A DNA stretch of 64,000 nt from Salinisphaera sp. LB1 (GTDB lineage: Bacteria > Pseudomonadota > Gammaproteobacteria > Nevskiales > Salinisphaeraceae). The stretch spans positions 1,860,001-1,924,000 of the forward strand of contig NZ_CP029488.1 of assembly GCF_003177035.1 (NCBI RefSeq), read 5' to 3'. The translations under genes and the position numbers were made by a program. Below the pieces are notes generated by a model. It was not told where the DNA came from, did no database searches, and was given only the letters and a program-made list of their open reading frames with translations. This document shows positions 54,581-63,803 of the stretch, in pieces (positions within the stretch are counted from its first letter, which is position 1; each line of letters starts with the position of its first letter).

Positions 54581-55051
54581 ATGTCGGATGACGAACGCGC
54601 GATCTCGGCCTTTATCGAACGCATGGGCCTATCCGCCCAGGGCGACGGCATGCCGCGGATCGCAGGTCGTATTCTCGGGTATTTCATCGTGCATGGCGGC
54701 CCGACCAGCCTGTCGGCGCTGGCGCGTGAGCTGCGGGTGTCACGGGCGAGTATCTCGACCAATGCCCGCATGCTGCGCGATCTGGGCGTGCTCGAGGCCA
54801 CCGCCGTGCCGGGGGATCGCCAGGACTACTATCAGCTCGCGCCACGCCATTATCTGCGCGTGCTGGAAGGCTATATCGAGCGCATGGGCGTACTCAGCGA
54901 GTCATTGTCCACGGCCCAGGCCGAAATCGACGACAACCGCGAGGGTGCCCAGGCGCGTCTGGCCGACATGCACCGCTTCGTCGATGCCGCCCGCGCCCAG
55001 ACCCGGGCGCTGATCGACAACCTGCGCGCCGATCCGGCCAACGACGACTGA
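54581..55051 (+). CDS. MarR/GbsR-type transcriptional regulator
   Basis: 156 residues. A winged helix spans about 25-95 (RILGYFIVHGGPTSLSALARELRVSRASISTNARMLRDLGVLEATAVPGDRQDYYQL), matching the GbsR/MarR-like group, and a coiled-coil dimerisation helix follows (about 95-150). GbsR-like repressors govern choline/betaine uptake in some bacteria; in others they control efflux. No target is adjacent except DUF445 downstream in the same direction, 93 bases on. The start at 54581 is the ATG following a weak ribosome site. Confidence 0.85.
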   Translation: MSDDERAISAFIERMGLSAQGDGMPRIAGRILGYFIVHGGPTSLSALARELRVSRASISTNARMLRDLGVLEATAVPGDRQDYYQLAPRHYLRVLEGYIERMGVLSESLSTAQAEIDDNREGAQARLADMHRFVDAARAQTRALIDNLRADPANDD

Positions 55052-55144
55052 CGGACGTTCCCTCCGGGGCTGCTATGCTCGCCGGGCCGGTTTCCGGCAG
55101 GGCTGTAACCCCGCTTCCGGCAGGATTTTGACAATGAGCCGCGC

Positions 55145-56404
55145 ATGACCGCCGACTGGTTGCATCTGAGCGCCGATACCTGGCGATATCTGTCGCTGCC
55201 GGTGATCAGCGCGCTGGTCGGCTACGTCACCAATGTGGTCGCGATCCGCATGATGTTCCATCCGATCGAGTTCATGGGCGTGGCCCGGCCCTGGCTCGGC
55301 TGGCAGGGCATCGTGCCGCGCAGGGCTTCGAAAATGACCGGCATCGCGGTCGATACCATCACCCGGTCGTTGATCACCGAGGCCGAGATGTTCGGCCGGC
55401 TCGATCCGCGTGAAGTGGCCACCGAGATCGAGGGGCCGCTGCTGGCCATGGTCGATGACGTCATCGAGACCGTGATGCACCGGCATTATCCCGTGCTCTG
55501 GCCGGCTGCGCCGGATGCGCTGCGCCGCGCGATTCACTATCGGCTGCGCGCGGCCGCGCCGCGGGTGGTGGCCGGGGTGATGCTGGAGGTGCGCGCCAAC
55601 ATCCGTTATCTGTTCGACCTCAAGGGCATGATCACGCGCATCCTGGTGCGCGAGAAGACGCTGCTCAACCGGGTGTTCAAGCAGGTCGGGCGCGATGAAT
55701 TCATCTTCATCGGTCGCTCCGGGGCCTATTTCGGCTTCGCCTTCGGGCTGGTCCAGATGGTGCTGTGGATCTTCTTTCCGGCCTGGTGGGTGCTGCCCTT
55801 GTTCGGTTTGCTCGTGGGCTGGGCGACCAATTGGCTGGCGCTCAAGATGATCTTCCATCCCAAGCGCGGGTTCGATCTGGGGCCCTGGCGCATCCAGGGG
55901 CTGTTCTTCCGGCGCCAGAAACAGGTGGCGGCCGATTATGGCGGGCTGGTGGCCGATCACGTGATCACGCCGCACCATATCCTCGACGAGATCATGACGG
56001 GCCCCTACGCCGACAAGCTCATGGCCATCGTCCGGCACGAAGTGGGAGCCGCCATCGACGACACCATGCATTTTGCGCGACCGCTGATGCACTGGACACT
56101 GGGTGCGCGCGAGTACCGGCGGCTACGGGCCGATGCCGAGGGCGAAGTCGTCGCGCGCATGCCGGCCATCCTCGAGCGCCTGACCGGCTATGCCCAGCGG
56201 CGCATGGCGGTGCGCGAGACCCTGGTCACGCGGCTGCAGTCGCTCACGCCCGAACAGTTCGAGTCGATGCTGCGCCCGGCCTTCGAGGAGGACGAGTGGA
56301 TTTTGATCGCGGTCGGCGCCGCGCTGGGGTTCGCCGCGGGCTGGATCCAGCTGATCTTCGTGTTCTCCCGCGTGTTCGAACAGCATTTCGCTGCCCTGGG
56401 GTGA
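55145..56404 (+). CDS. DUF445 family membrane protein
   Basis: 419 residues. Two membrane hairpins flank a long helical middle: the N-terminal LSLPVISALVGYVTNVVAIRMMFHPIEFMG and the internal GWATNWLALKMIFHPKRGFDLGP repeat the DUF445 signature (T-N-x-x-A-x-R/K-M-x-F-x-P). A final membrane helix ends the chain. The family (PF04286, YjiN/YheB-like) has no settled function. It follows the MarR-like gene; co-transcription is possible. Confidence 0.88.
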   Translation: MTADWLHLSADTWRYLSLPVISALVGYVTNVVAIRMMFHPIEFMGVARPWLGWQGIVPRRASKMTGIAVDTITRSLITEAEMFGRLDPREVATEIEGPLLAMVDDVIETVMHRHYPVLWPAAPDALRRAIHYRLRAAAPRVVAGVMLEVRANIRYLFDLKGMITRILVREKTLLNRVFKQVGRDEFIFIGRSGAYFGFAFGLVQMVLWIFFPAWWVLPLFGLLVGWATNWLALKMIFHPKRGFDLGPWRIQGLFFRRQKQVAADYGGLVADHVITPHHILDEIMTGPYADKLMAIVRHEVGAAIDDTMHFARPLMHWTLGAREYRRLRADAEGEVVARMPAILERLTGYAQRRMAVRETLVTRLQSLTPEQFESMLRPAFEEDEWILIAVGAALGFAAGWIQLIFVFSRVFEQHFAALG

Positions 56405-56495
56405 TCGCGGGTGGGCTTGCAAGTTGTGGCCGGGGCGCCGACCCTGTCTCCATAGTCAGGGGGCGGCCGCGCCCCGCGCAACCGGTGTGAGGCCC

Positions 56496-57221
56496 ATGGC
56501 CGCGAGTCGCTTGCCGAAAAAACGGGGGCCCCGTGCGCTCGATCGCCTGATGGGCGTGATTCGCGATGCCGAAGACTGGCCGGTGGCCGGATCCGCGGTG
56601 CGGCGGATGGCGGACGCCGAGACCTGGGCGCTGATCGAACTCAAGCAACGGCTGGACGAGCTGGGCGATTCGTCGCGCCCGCCGCGCGAGGCAGACCGGC
56701 CTGCGAGCGCCGCCGAAATCCTGGCCGACCTGGTGCGCCGTTCGCGCGGCATCGATCCGGATGCCGCACTCGATGCCCTCTATCGCCAGACGCTGTCGCA
56801 GTTGGTGCCCGACCAGGTCGCCATGCTCGATGTGCTCGCCGAACGCCGGGTCGCGCCGCTGTGTCATCTGGGGGCCAGCCGCCTGCCGGCCGGGCCGGTC
56901 AGCATCACCGTGCTATCGAACGCCAGCTCGCTCGGGCGCGAGGCCGGTGTACTGCTGCGTGAATACGTGCCGCAGTACATGACCCAACTACTCGCGCTAG
57001 GTCTTTTGCAGGCTGGGCCCGAACAAGACACGCTCGAGCCCGAATATGAGCTGCTCATGGCCGACACTCAGCTACGCGAGATGCGCGAGCATGTGCGCGC
57101 GAGCCTGCGCCTGTACCCGCGGACCCTGCGTGCCTCGGTCAGCCTGAGCGACTACGGGCGTGCGCTGTGGCGCGACTGCCGGCCCGCGGCCGAGGGGCTG
57201 ATACAGCAGGGCCGGTACTAG
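56496..57221 (+). CDS. Hypothetical protein with an Abi-alpha/DUF4393-like region
   Basis: 241 residues, soluble, basic N-terminus. The half beginning LYRQTLSQLVPDQVAMLDVLAER (about 105 onward), followed by LSNASSLGREAGVLLREYVPQYMTQLLALGLL, looks like the Abi-alpha/DUF4393 type of protein, some members of which were named after abortive-infection loci. The resemblance is by eye only. There is no catalytic motif. The gene starts at ATG 56496 with a possible GTGAGG ribosome site. It lies between DUF445 and the acyl-CoA synthetase without obvious link to either. Confidence 0.6.
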   Translation: MAASRLPKKRGPRALDRLMGVIRDAEDWPVAGSAVRRMADAETWALIELKQRLDELGDSSRPPREADRPASAAEILADLVRRSRGIDPDAALDALYRQTLSQLVPDQVAMLDVLAERRVAPLCHLGASRLPAGPVSITVLSNASSLGREAGVLLREYVPQYMTQLLALGLLQAGPEQDTLEPEYELLMADTQLREMREHVRASLRLYPRTLRASVSLSDYGRALWRDCRPAAEGLIQQGRY

Positions 57222-57357
57222 AATGCAATCCACGGGCCCGGCGATCCACGCATGCCTGGACGACGGCCGCGATCGCGGACACACTGTCGCAGGTTACGGA
57301 AAATAATAATTTTCGGTTAGGTGCTGTGAAACAGCGCCGAGTCGGAGGAAGTGCTGC

Positions 57358-59181
57358 ATGAGCGACAGTCAACGCTCGATCGTCACTGCCTGGGATGTCG
57401 TCAAGCCCACGCGGGATCAGTTCGAAAATCTGGGGGCGGTGGCGCGTGGCATTGGCATGCTGGTGCGCTCGCGGTTTCGTGATCGGCTGACCATCGCCAC
57501 CCTGATCGAGGCCCATGCGGCGCACCGCCCGCAGCACCCGGCCCTGGCGTTCGAGGGGCGCGAATGGACTTATGCCGAGTTCAATGCCGCCGCCAATCGG
57601 TTGGCGCGTGTGCTCGCGGCGGCCGGCATCGGGGCGGACGATGTGCTGGCCCTGCTGGTCGACAACCGTCCGGAAACCCTCATGCTGGTCGCCGCCGCTG
57701 CCAAGCTCGGTGCGGCGGCGGCGATGTGCAACACCAAACAGCGTGGCGATGTGTTGGCCCACAGCCTGGCCACGGTCAAGCCAAGCGCGATCGTGGTCGA
57801 CACCGAGTTGGCCTCGGCGTTTGCCGAGGTGCGGGGCGATGCGCGGCTGACGGGCCTGTCCCGGGTCTGGCAGTTGCCGCAAGGCCGGGGCGATGCGGCC
57901 ATCGATGGCGCAACCGATATGACGGCCGCGGCGGCCGGCGAATCCGGCGGCAATCTCGACGCCTCGGTCGAGGTCGCCAGTACCGCCACCTGTTTCTATA
58001 TCTTCACCTCGGGCACCACCGGACTGCCCAAGGCCTCGCGCATGAGCCATCGGCGCTGGCTGCGTGGCGGCGCCGGGCTGGGCCTGCTCGGCCTGCGGCT
58101 GACGGCCGAGGATCGCCTGTATTGCGCCCTGCCGCTGTATCACAACAACGCCCTGACCGTGTCCTGGGCCTCGGTGTTGTGCGCCGGCGCGACGTTCTGT
58201 CTGGCGCGCAAGTTCTCGGTGTCGCGGTTCTGGGACGATATCCGGGCGAGCCGCGCGACGGTGTTTTCCTACATCGGCGAGCTGTGTCGCTATTTGCTTG
58301 CGGCCGATGACGGCACCGGCGATCGCGATCATCGGGTGCGTGCGGTGATCGGCAATGGGTTGCGCCCCGACATCTGGGACGACTTCAAGGCCCGTTTCGG
58401 GATCGAACGGATCTGCGAGTTCTACGGCGCCAGCGAGGGCAACCTGGTCTTCGTCAACGGTTTCAACATGGATCGTACGGCCGGCTTCTGCCCGTTGCCG
58501 TTCGCGGTCGTGGCCTACGATGCCGACACGGAACAACCCGTGATTGACGACAACGGGCGCATGCGCGAGGTCGGCCGGGGCGAGGTCGGGCTGTTATTGA
58601 ACAAGGTCACCGATTTCGCCCCTTTCGAGGGATACACCGACGATGCTGCCGGCGAGAAGAAGCTGCACCGGGGCGTGTTCAAGGCCGGTGACTGCTATTT
58701 CGATACCGGCGATCTGGTCCGACGCCAGGGCATGCGGCATATCGCCTTCGTCGACCGTCTGGGCGATACCTTTCGCTGGAAGGGCGAGAACGTGGCGACC
58801 ACGCAGGTCGAGAATGCGGTCAATGCCTTCGGCGGGGTGGCGGAATCGGTGGTCTACGGCGTGGAAATTCCCGGCGCCGATGGCCGGGCCGGCATGGTTG
58901 CAATCACCCCCGAGGGCGATCCCGAGCGTTTCGACTGGTCCGGCCTGGCGGCCCATTTGCATGCCGAACTGCCGGCCTACGCCGTGCCGGTGTTCGCCCG
59001 CTTCAAGCCCGAGGCCGATGTCACCGGCACCCTGAAGTACCGCAAGGTGGACCTCAAGAAGGACGGCTATGCGCCGGCATCCGGCGATACCGTCTATATG
59101 CTCACGCCCGGGCGCGATGCCTATCGCCCCCTGGATATGGCGACCCGCGAGCAATTGAACGCGGGCGAATTGTCCTTGTAG
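57358..59181 (+). CDS. Long/very-long-chain acyl-CoA synthetase (FATP/FadD6-like)
   Basis: 607 residues of the ANL adenylating superfamily. The P-loop is FTSGTTGLPKASRMSH, then CRYLLAADD, the A5 motif CEFYGASEGN, YFDTGDLVRR (A7), VDRLGDTFRWKGENVATTQVE (A8) and the C-terminal TGTLKYRKVDLKKDGY with the catalytic Lys. The pattern, especially FYGASEGN, is that of fatty-acid transport/very-long-chain synthetases. It activates fatty acids to CoA thioesters. A good AGGA ribosome site stands before ATG 57358. Its neighbours (TetR, FadE) fit fatty-acid breakdown. Confidence 0.92.
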   Translation: MSDSQRSIVTAWDVVKPTRDQFENLGAVARGIGMLVRSRFRDRLTIATLIEAHAAHRPQHPALAFEGREWTYAEFNAAANRLARVLAAAGIGADDVLALLVDNRPETLMLVAAAAKLGAAAAMCNTKQRGDVLAHSLATVKPSAIVVDTELASAFAEVRGDARLTGLSRVWQLPQGRGDAAIDGATDMTAAAAGESGGNLDASVEVASTATCFYIFTSGTTGLPKASRMSHRRWLRGGAGLGLLGLRLTAEDRLYCALPLYHNNALTVSWASVLCAGATFCLARKFSVSRFWDDIRASRATVFSYIGELCRYLLAADDGTGDRDHRVRAVIGNGLRPDIWDDFKARFGIERICEFYGASEGNLVFVNGFNMDRTAGFCPLPFAVVAYDADTEQPVIDDNGRMREVGRGEVGLLLNKVTDFAPFEGYTDDAAGEKKLHRGVFKAGDCYFDTGDLVRRQGMRHIAFVDRLGDTFRWKGENVATTQVENAVNAFGGVAESVVYGVEIPGADGRAGMVAITPEGDPERFDWSGLAAHLHAELPAYAVPVFARFKPEADVTGTLKYRKVDLKKDGYAPASGDTVYMLTPGRDAYRPLDMATREQLNAGELSL

Positions 59182-59190
59182 CCGGTGCTG

Positions 59191-59907
59191 TCAGCCGGGC
59201 GCTTGTTCGGCCGACGGCGCGTCGTCGGGCCGGTCCGTGGCTTCATAGTGCTGAGCGCCGAAGATCATGGCCCGGAACAGGATCTTGGCTTCGCGTGCCA
59301 TCTCGGCGGCGCTCAGCCCGGTGTCCTCGGTCAGCCACTCGGCGACCAGCTCGTTGAACATGCCCACGAGTGCCACCCCCGGCAGGCGGTAGTTGCGCTC
59401 TGGGAGCATGCCGGATTCGGCCATCAGTTCAGCGTAGCGCTGGATGATGTCGGCCAGCGCGTGCGTCGTCTCCCGGCGTTTTTTCTCCATCGCCTCGGAT
59501 ACGCCCACCGCTTCGATGCAGATGATGCGCCCGCGTCTGGGATCGACCAGCAGGTAATGAATCGCCGATTCGATGGTATCGGCCACCCGTTGGGTGAGGG
59601 TGTCGCGCCCGCTGGTCAGCGACGCGCGAATGATGGTCTCCATTTCCGCGACTAGCGCGTCGTACACCGCGTGCAGGATGGATTCCCGCCCACCGAACTG
59701 TTCGTAGAAATGGCGTGTCGAGACTTTCGCCTGGCTGCAGACCGCCTCGATCGGCGTCGCAGCATAGCCGCGTTCGCCGAACAGCGCGGTGCCGGCGGCA
59801 ATCAGCCGTTGGTGGCGTTGCCGGCGCAGTTCTTCGGCGGACAGGCCGCGATACCCGCGCTTGGGGCCGCGGTTCGAGGTCGTGCTTGTTCGGGCGGAGT
59901 CGGTCAC
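59191..59907 (-). CDS. TetR-family regulator
   Basis: 238 residues. The N-terminal HTH runs LRRQRHQRLIAAGTALFGERGYAATPIEAVCSQAKVSTRHFYEQFGGRESIL, followed by an all-helical ligand domain. It stands convergent with the acyl-CoA synthetase (9-base gap) and divergent from fadE, so a role as repressor of the fatty-acid genes, sensing acyl-CoA or fatty acids, is likely. An AT-rich patch at 59940-59995 before fadE is the obvious place for its operator. Confidence 0.88.
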   Translation of the reverse strand: MTDSARTSTTSNRGPKRGYRGLSAEELRRQRHQRLIAAGTALFGERGYAATPIEAVCSQAKVSTRHFYEQFGGRESILHAVYDALVAEMETIIRASLTSGRDTLTQRVADTIESAIHYLLVDPRRGRIICIEAVGVSEAMEKKRRETTHALADIIQRYAELMAESGMLPERNYRLPGVALVGMFNELVAEWLTEDTGLSAAEMAREAKILFRAMIFGAQHYEATDRPDDAPSAEQAPG

Positions 59908-60042
59908 GGGTGGGCCTGCTTGACGGCATTGATTCGGTTGGTATTATCTGAAAATCTGTCTTTTTGAAAAGGGCTTTCGACAAAATATTTGCCTGTATAA
60001 GGCATGCAAGCCCTTCGGTTTTCCTGTTTTGGCGAGGTCGCC

Positions 60043-62541
60043 ATGTTCGGACTGGTCACGGCGCTGATTCTCATCGGTTTGTATTGGGCCCTGTGGTATC
60101 GCGGCATATCCTTGGCCATCTTTACGCTTATCACGGCTGGCGTGTTGGCAGCGTATTGGGCGCTGGGCTTCTATGGCCTCACCGGGCTGGGTATCGCCGC
60201 GGTGTTGTTCGCCATCCCGGCGATCGCGTTCAACCTGATACCACTACGCCGCGCCCTGATGAGCCGGCCGCTCTATGGTGTTTTCCGGCGCATCCTTCCG
60301 GAAATGGGGGCCACCGAAAAAGAAGCCATCGAAGCCGGCCAGGTCTGGTGGGAAGGCGAGCTATTCCGCGGCCGGCCGGACTGGAACCAGTTGCTCGACC
60401 TCAAACTCACGAAGCTCACCGAGGCCGAGCAGGCGTTTCTCGGCAACGAAACCGAACAACTCTGCGCAATGATCGACGACTGGGAGGTCAATTTCGAACT
60501 CAAGGATCTGCCCGACCCTGTCTGGGACTATATACGCAACAACCGCTTCTTTGCGATGCTCATTCCCAGGGCGCACGGCGGATTGGGCTTTTCGGCTTAC
60601 GCGCAATCCTGTGTGGTGGCCAAGATCGCCACGCGTTCGCTGACGGCCGCGGTCACGGTCATGGTGCCGAACTCGCTCGGCCCCGGGGAGCTGCTGGTGC
60701 ACTACGGCACGAAAGCGCAACAGGAACAATGGCTGCCGGGCCTGGCCAGCGGTCGCGAGCTGCCGTGTTTTGCGCTGACCGGTGTGGAGGTCGGCTCGGA
60801 CGCCACCCAGATGCCGGATACCGGCATCGTCACAAAGCGTACGATCGACGGCGAGGACGTGCTCGGGTTGAGCCTGACCTTCAATAAGCGCTACATCACG
60901 CTGGCGCCGGTGGCGACCGTCATGGGACTGGCCTTCAAGCTCAAGGATCCGGATGGTCTGCTGGGCGATCCGGACAGGGTCGACTACGGCATTACCTGCG
61001 CGCTGCTGCCTACCGATACGCCGGGGGTCGAGATCGGCCGCCGGCATTATCCGGGGGCGGTGTTCATGAATGGCCCGATTCGCGGCCAGGACGTGTTCGT
61101 GCCGATCGATGCGATCATCGGCGGCCCTGAACAGGCCGGTAGGGGCTGGCGCATGCTGGTGGAATGCCTGTCGGCCGGGCGCGGCATTTCGCTGCCGGCA
61201 CTGTCGACCGCCACCGGCAAGGGCATGTACGGCATCACCTCGGCCTATGCCCGCATCCGGCGTCAGTTCGGCACCGAAATCGGCAACTTCGAGGGTGTGC
61301 GCGAAGGCCTGGGCGTGATCGGCGGCTATGCCTATATCCTGGAAAACGTCCGCAATCTCACCGCTTCCGGCGTGGACTACTGCACACCGAGCGTAGTCAC
61401 GGCGATGATCAAGTATCACTCGACCGAGATGATGCGCACGGTCATCAACCACGCCATGGACATCCATTCCGGGCGCGGCATCATCATGGGCCCGCGCAAC
61501 TATCTGGCGGCGGCCTACCAGGCGCTGCCGGTGGCGATAACGGTCGAAGGCGCCAACGTGATGACGCGCAGCCTGATGATCTTCGGCCAGGGCGCGATCC
61601 GCTGCCATCCCTACGTGCTGTCGGAGATGGAGGCGGCGCACAATCCGGACTTCAAGGCCGGCCTGCGCACGTTCGACCGGTTGCTGTTCTCGCACATCGG
61701 TTATTCGATCAACCGCATGGTGCGGGCGTTCACGCTGGGCCTGACCGGCGCGCGCCTCGCGAAGGCGCCGGTAGACAACGCGATGAGCGGCTATTATCGG
61801 CATCTGGAGCGTTTTTCGGCCGCACTGGCGTTCTCGGCCGATGTCGCCATGGGCAGCCTGGGCGGCGCGCTCAAGCTCAGGGAATCGACCTCGGCGCGTC
61901 TGGGCGACGTACTGTCGCATCTGTACATGGCCTCGGCCACGCTCAAGGGCTTCGAGGCGCATGGCGGCACCGAGGAAGACAGCGTGCACGCCACCTGGGC
62001 GCTGGAATATCACCTGCATGCCATCGAGAGCGCGTTCCACGATTTCGTGCGTAATTATCCGATTGCCGCGCTGCGGCCGCTGCTTTCGGTGGTGGCGTTG
62101 CCGACCGGCCGTCGTTTTTCCGGACCGAGCGATACCCTGAACGGCCGGCTTTGCGACATGATGTCGGCCATGACACTCGATTCGGCTTTCGGCAAACGCA
62201 TGAGCTACGACATATACGTCGGCCACGGCGAGAATGACCCGACCGGCCGGCTGATGGCCGCCTACGACAAGCTCCGGGAAGTCGACCCGTTCTATGGCGA
62301 TTTCCTGCGCGGCGTCAAACACGGCGAGATCGCGGGCGCGACCGTTGAAGCGCAACTTCAGGATGCCGTCGCCCAGGGTCGTCTCGACGCGCAGCAGGCC
62401 GACCAGATTCGGGAATACGACAAGCGGCGTTATGACGTGCTGCTGACCGACGATTTCTCCAAGGAGTATCTGTTCAACCCGCATTCCGAGGAAGCGCGGC
62501 GCGCCGAGGCCGAGGCATCCGCGTGGCGCAAGGTGTCATGA
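60043..62541 (+). CDS. fadE: Acyl-CoA dehydrogenase, FadE type
   Basis: 832 residues, like E. coli FadE (814) rather than the usual 380-residue enzymes. The N-terminal 75 residues form two or three membrane segments; then the ACAD fold with FFAMLIPRAHGGLGFSAYAQSCVVAK, SLGPGELLVHYGTKAQQEQWLPGLASG, ALTGVEVGSD, and a long C-terminal domain particular to FadE. It performs the first oxidation of beta-oxidation and passes electrons toward the quinone pool. The ATG at 60043 with GAGG upstream is preferred over 60004. The esterase gene starts inside its stop (ATGA). Confidence 0.94.
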   Translation: MFGLVTALILIGLYWALWYRGISLAIFTLITAGVLAAYWALGFYGLTGLGIAAVLFAIPAIAFNLIPLRRALMSRPLYGVFRRILPEMGATEKEAIEAGQVWWEGELFRGRPDWNQLLDLKLTKLTEAEQAFLGNETEQLCAMIDDWEVNFELKDLPDPVWDYIRNNRFFAMLIPRAHGGLGFSAYAQSCVVAKIATRSLTAAVTVMVPNSLGPGELLVHYGTKAQQEQWLPGLASGRELPCFALTGVEVGSDATQMPDTGIVTKRTIDGEDVLGLSLTFNKRYITLAPVATVMGLAFKLKDPDGLLGDPDRVDYGITCALLPTDTPGVEIGRRHYPGAVFMNGPIRGQDVFVPIDAIIGGPEQAGRGWRMLVECLSAGRGISLPALSTATGKGMYGITSAYARIRRQFGTEIGNFEGVREGLGVIGGYAYILENVRNLTASGVDYCTPSVVTAMIKYHSTEMMRTVINHAMDIHSGRGIIMGPRNYLAAAYQALPVAITVEGANVMTRSLMIFGQGAIRCHPYVLSEMEAAHNPDFKAGLRTFDRLLFSHIGYSINRMVRAFTLGLTGARLAKAPVDNAMSGYYRHLERFSAALAFSADVAMGSLGGALKLRESTSARLGDVLSHLYMASATLKGFEAHGGTEEDSVHATWALEYHLHAIESAFHDFVRNYPIAALRPLLSVVALPTGRRFSGPSDTLNGRLCDMMSAMTLDSAFGKRMSYDIYVGHGENDPTGRLMAAYDKLREVDPFYGDFLRGVKHGEIAGATVEAQLQDAVAQGRLDAQQADQIREYDKRRYDVLLTDDFSKEYLFNPHSEEARRAEAEASAWRKVS

Positions 62542-63803
62542 ATATTACGTTACCTGGTACTCGCCGGATGGCCCTGGCGGGTGATCCGGCCGATCTCGTC
62601 CGTATCGACCGGATGGCCGAAGTCGCACCGGCCGAGGCCGGCCTGAGCGAGTCAGCCGTGGAGTCGATCGCCGCGGCCATGCTTGGCGATATGTTCGCCA
62701 CCCGGATCTATCCGGCGGTTATTTTCTGTCTGCGCCGACACGGGCGGATCGTGCTCAATCGCTCGATCGGCTATGCGCGGGGGCTGGGGCCCGAGCGCCC
62801 GCTGGCGCCGGATGCGCGCATCGCCCAGCCGGATACCCCGGTGTGCCTGTTCTCGGCCAGCAAGGCCGTGATCGCCCTGCTGACGCACAAACTGGCCGAA
62901 GAGGGCGGCATCGATCTGGACCGGCCGGTGGCGCATTATCTGCCGGCCTTTGCCGCGCAGGGCAAGTCGCGTACCACGATTGCCCAGGTGCTTGCCCATC
63001 AGGGCGGTTTCCCGCGCTTTGCCGCCGACGATCGCGGCCCTGAGGTGCTCACGGACTGGAACGCGTGCATCGAGCGCATCTGCGCGACGCCGGCCGAGGC
63101 CGGCGGGCGGCGGCTGGCATACCACGCCTTTACCGGCGGCTTCATTCTCGGCGAGATCATCCGCCGCGTGACCGATGCCCCGGTCACCGATTATCTCGAT
63201 GCCAAGCTGCGCAAGCCGCTCGGCATGCGCTACTTTACCTACGGTCTGGATGGCCGTTCGCGTTCGCGCGTGGCCGAGAACCATGTTGCGGGTCAGCCCG
63301 TGCGCTGGCCGGTATCGCGCTGGGCCGAGGAGGCGCTGTCGCTGCCGTTCGAGGACGTGGTGGATGTCTCCAATCGCGATTTCTTCATGGACGCGGTCAT
63401 TCCGTCGGGCAACCTGTATGCAACCGCCGAGGAGTTGTCGCGCTTCTATCAGATGCTGCTGGATGGCGGCGTCTACCAGGGCCAGCGCCTGTTCGAGGCT
63501 GCCACGCTGGCTCGTGCCATCCGGCCGGCGTCGAACCCGACACTGGATCGCACGCTGAAAATTCCCATGCGCTACAGCGAAGGGCTCATGCTCGGCATGA
63601 ACCCGCTCGGCCTGTATGGCCCGATGTGCGGTTCGGCTTATGGCCATCTCGGTTTCATGAACATTCTCGGCTGGGCCGATCCGGCGCGTGGCCTATCGGC
63701 AGCCCTGATGACTACGGGCAAGGCGATTCTCGGCGGGCATCTGGTCACCTTCATGCGCAGTCTGGGCGTGCTCAATCATCATTGCGGCGGGTTGCGGGCA
63801 TGA
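62538..63803 (+). CDS. Beta-lactamase-fold serine hydrolase (esterase)
   Basis: 421 residues of the class C beta-lactamase/EstB group. The catalytic SxxK is in CLFSASKAV (Ser near residue 115), the tyrosine motif is likely YHAF, and near the end SAYGHLGFMN supplies the third motif (GHLG in place of KTG). RTTIAQVLAHQGGFPRF is also typical. Such proteins hydrolyse esters or small lipids. The ATGA overlaps with fadE and with the next gene make it part of the lipid-degradation operon. No signal peptide is visible. Confidence 0.88.
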   Translation: MNITLPGTRRMALAGDPADLVRIDRMAEVAPAEAGLSESAVESIAAAMLGDMFATRIYPAVIFCLRRHGRIVLNRSIGYARGLGPERPLAPDARIAQPDTPVCLFSASKAVIALLTHKLAEEGGIDLDRPVAHYLPAFAAQGKSRTTIAQVLAHQGGFPRFAADDRGPEVLTDWNACIERICATPAEAGGRRLAYHAFTGGFILGEIIRRVTDAPVTDYLDAKLRKPLGMRYFTYGLDGRSRSRVAENHVAGQPVRWPVSRWAEEALSLPFEDVVDVSNRDFFMDAVIPSGNLYATAEELSRFYQMLLDGGVYQGQRLFEAATLARAIRPASNPTLDRTLKIPMRYSEGLMLGMNPLGLYGPMCGSAYGHLGFMNILGWADPARGLSAALMTTGKAILGGHLVTFMRSLGVLNHHCGGLRA

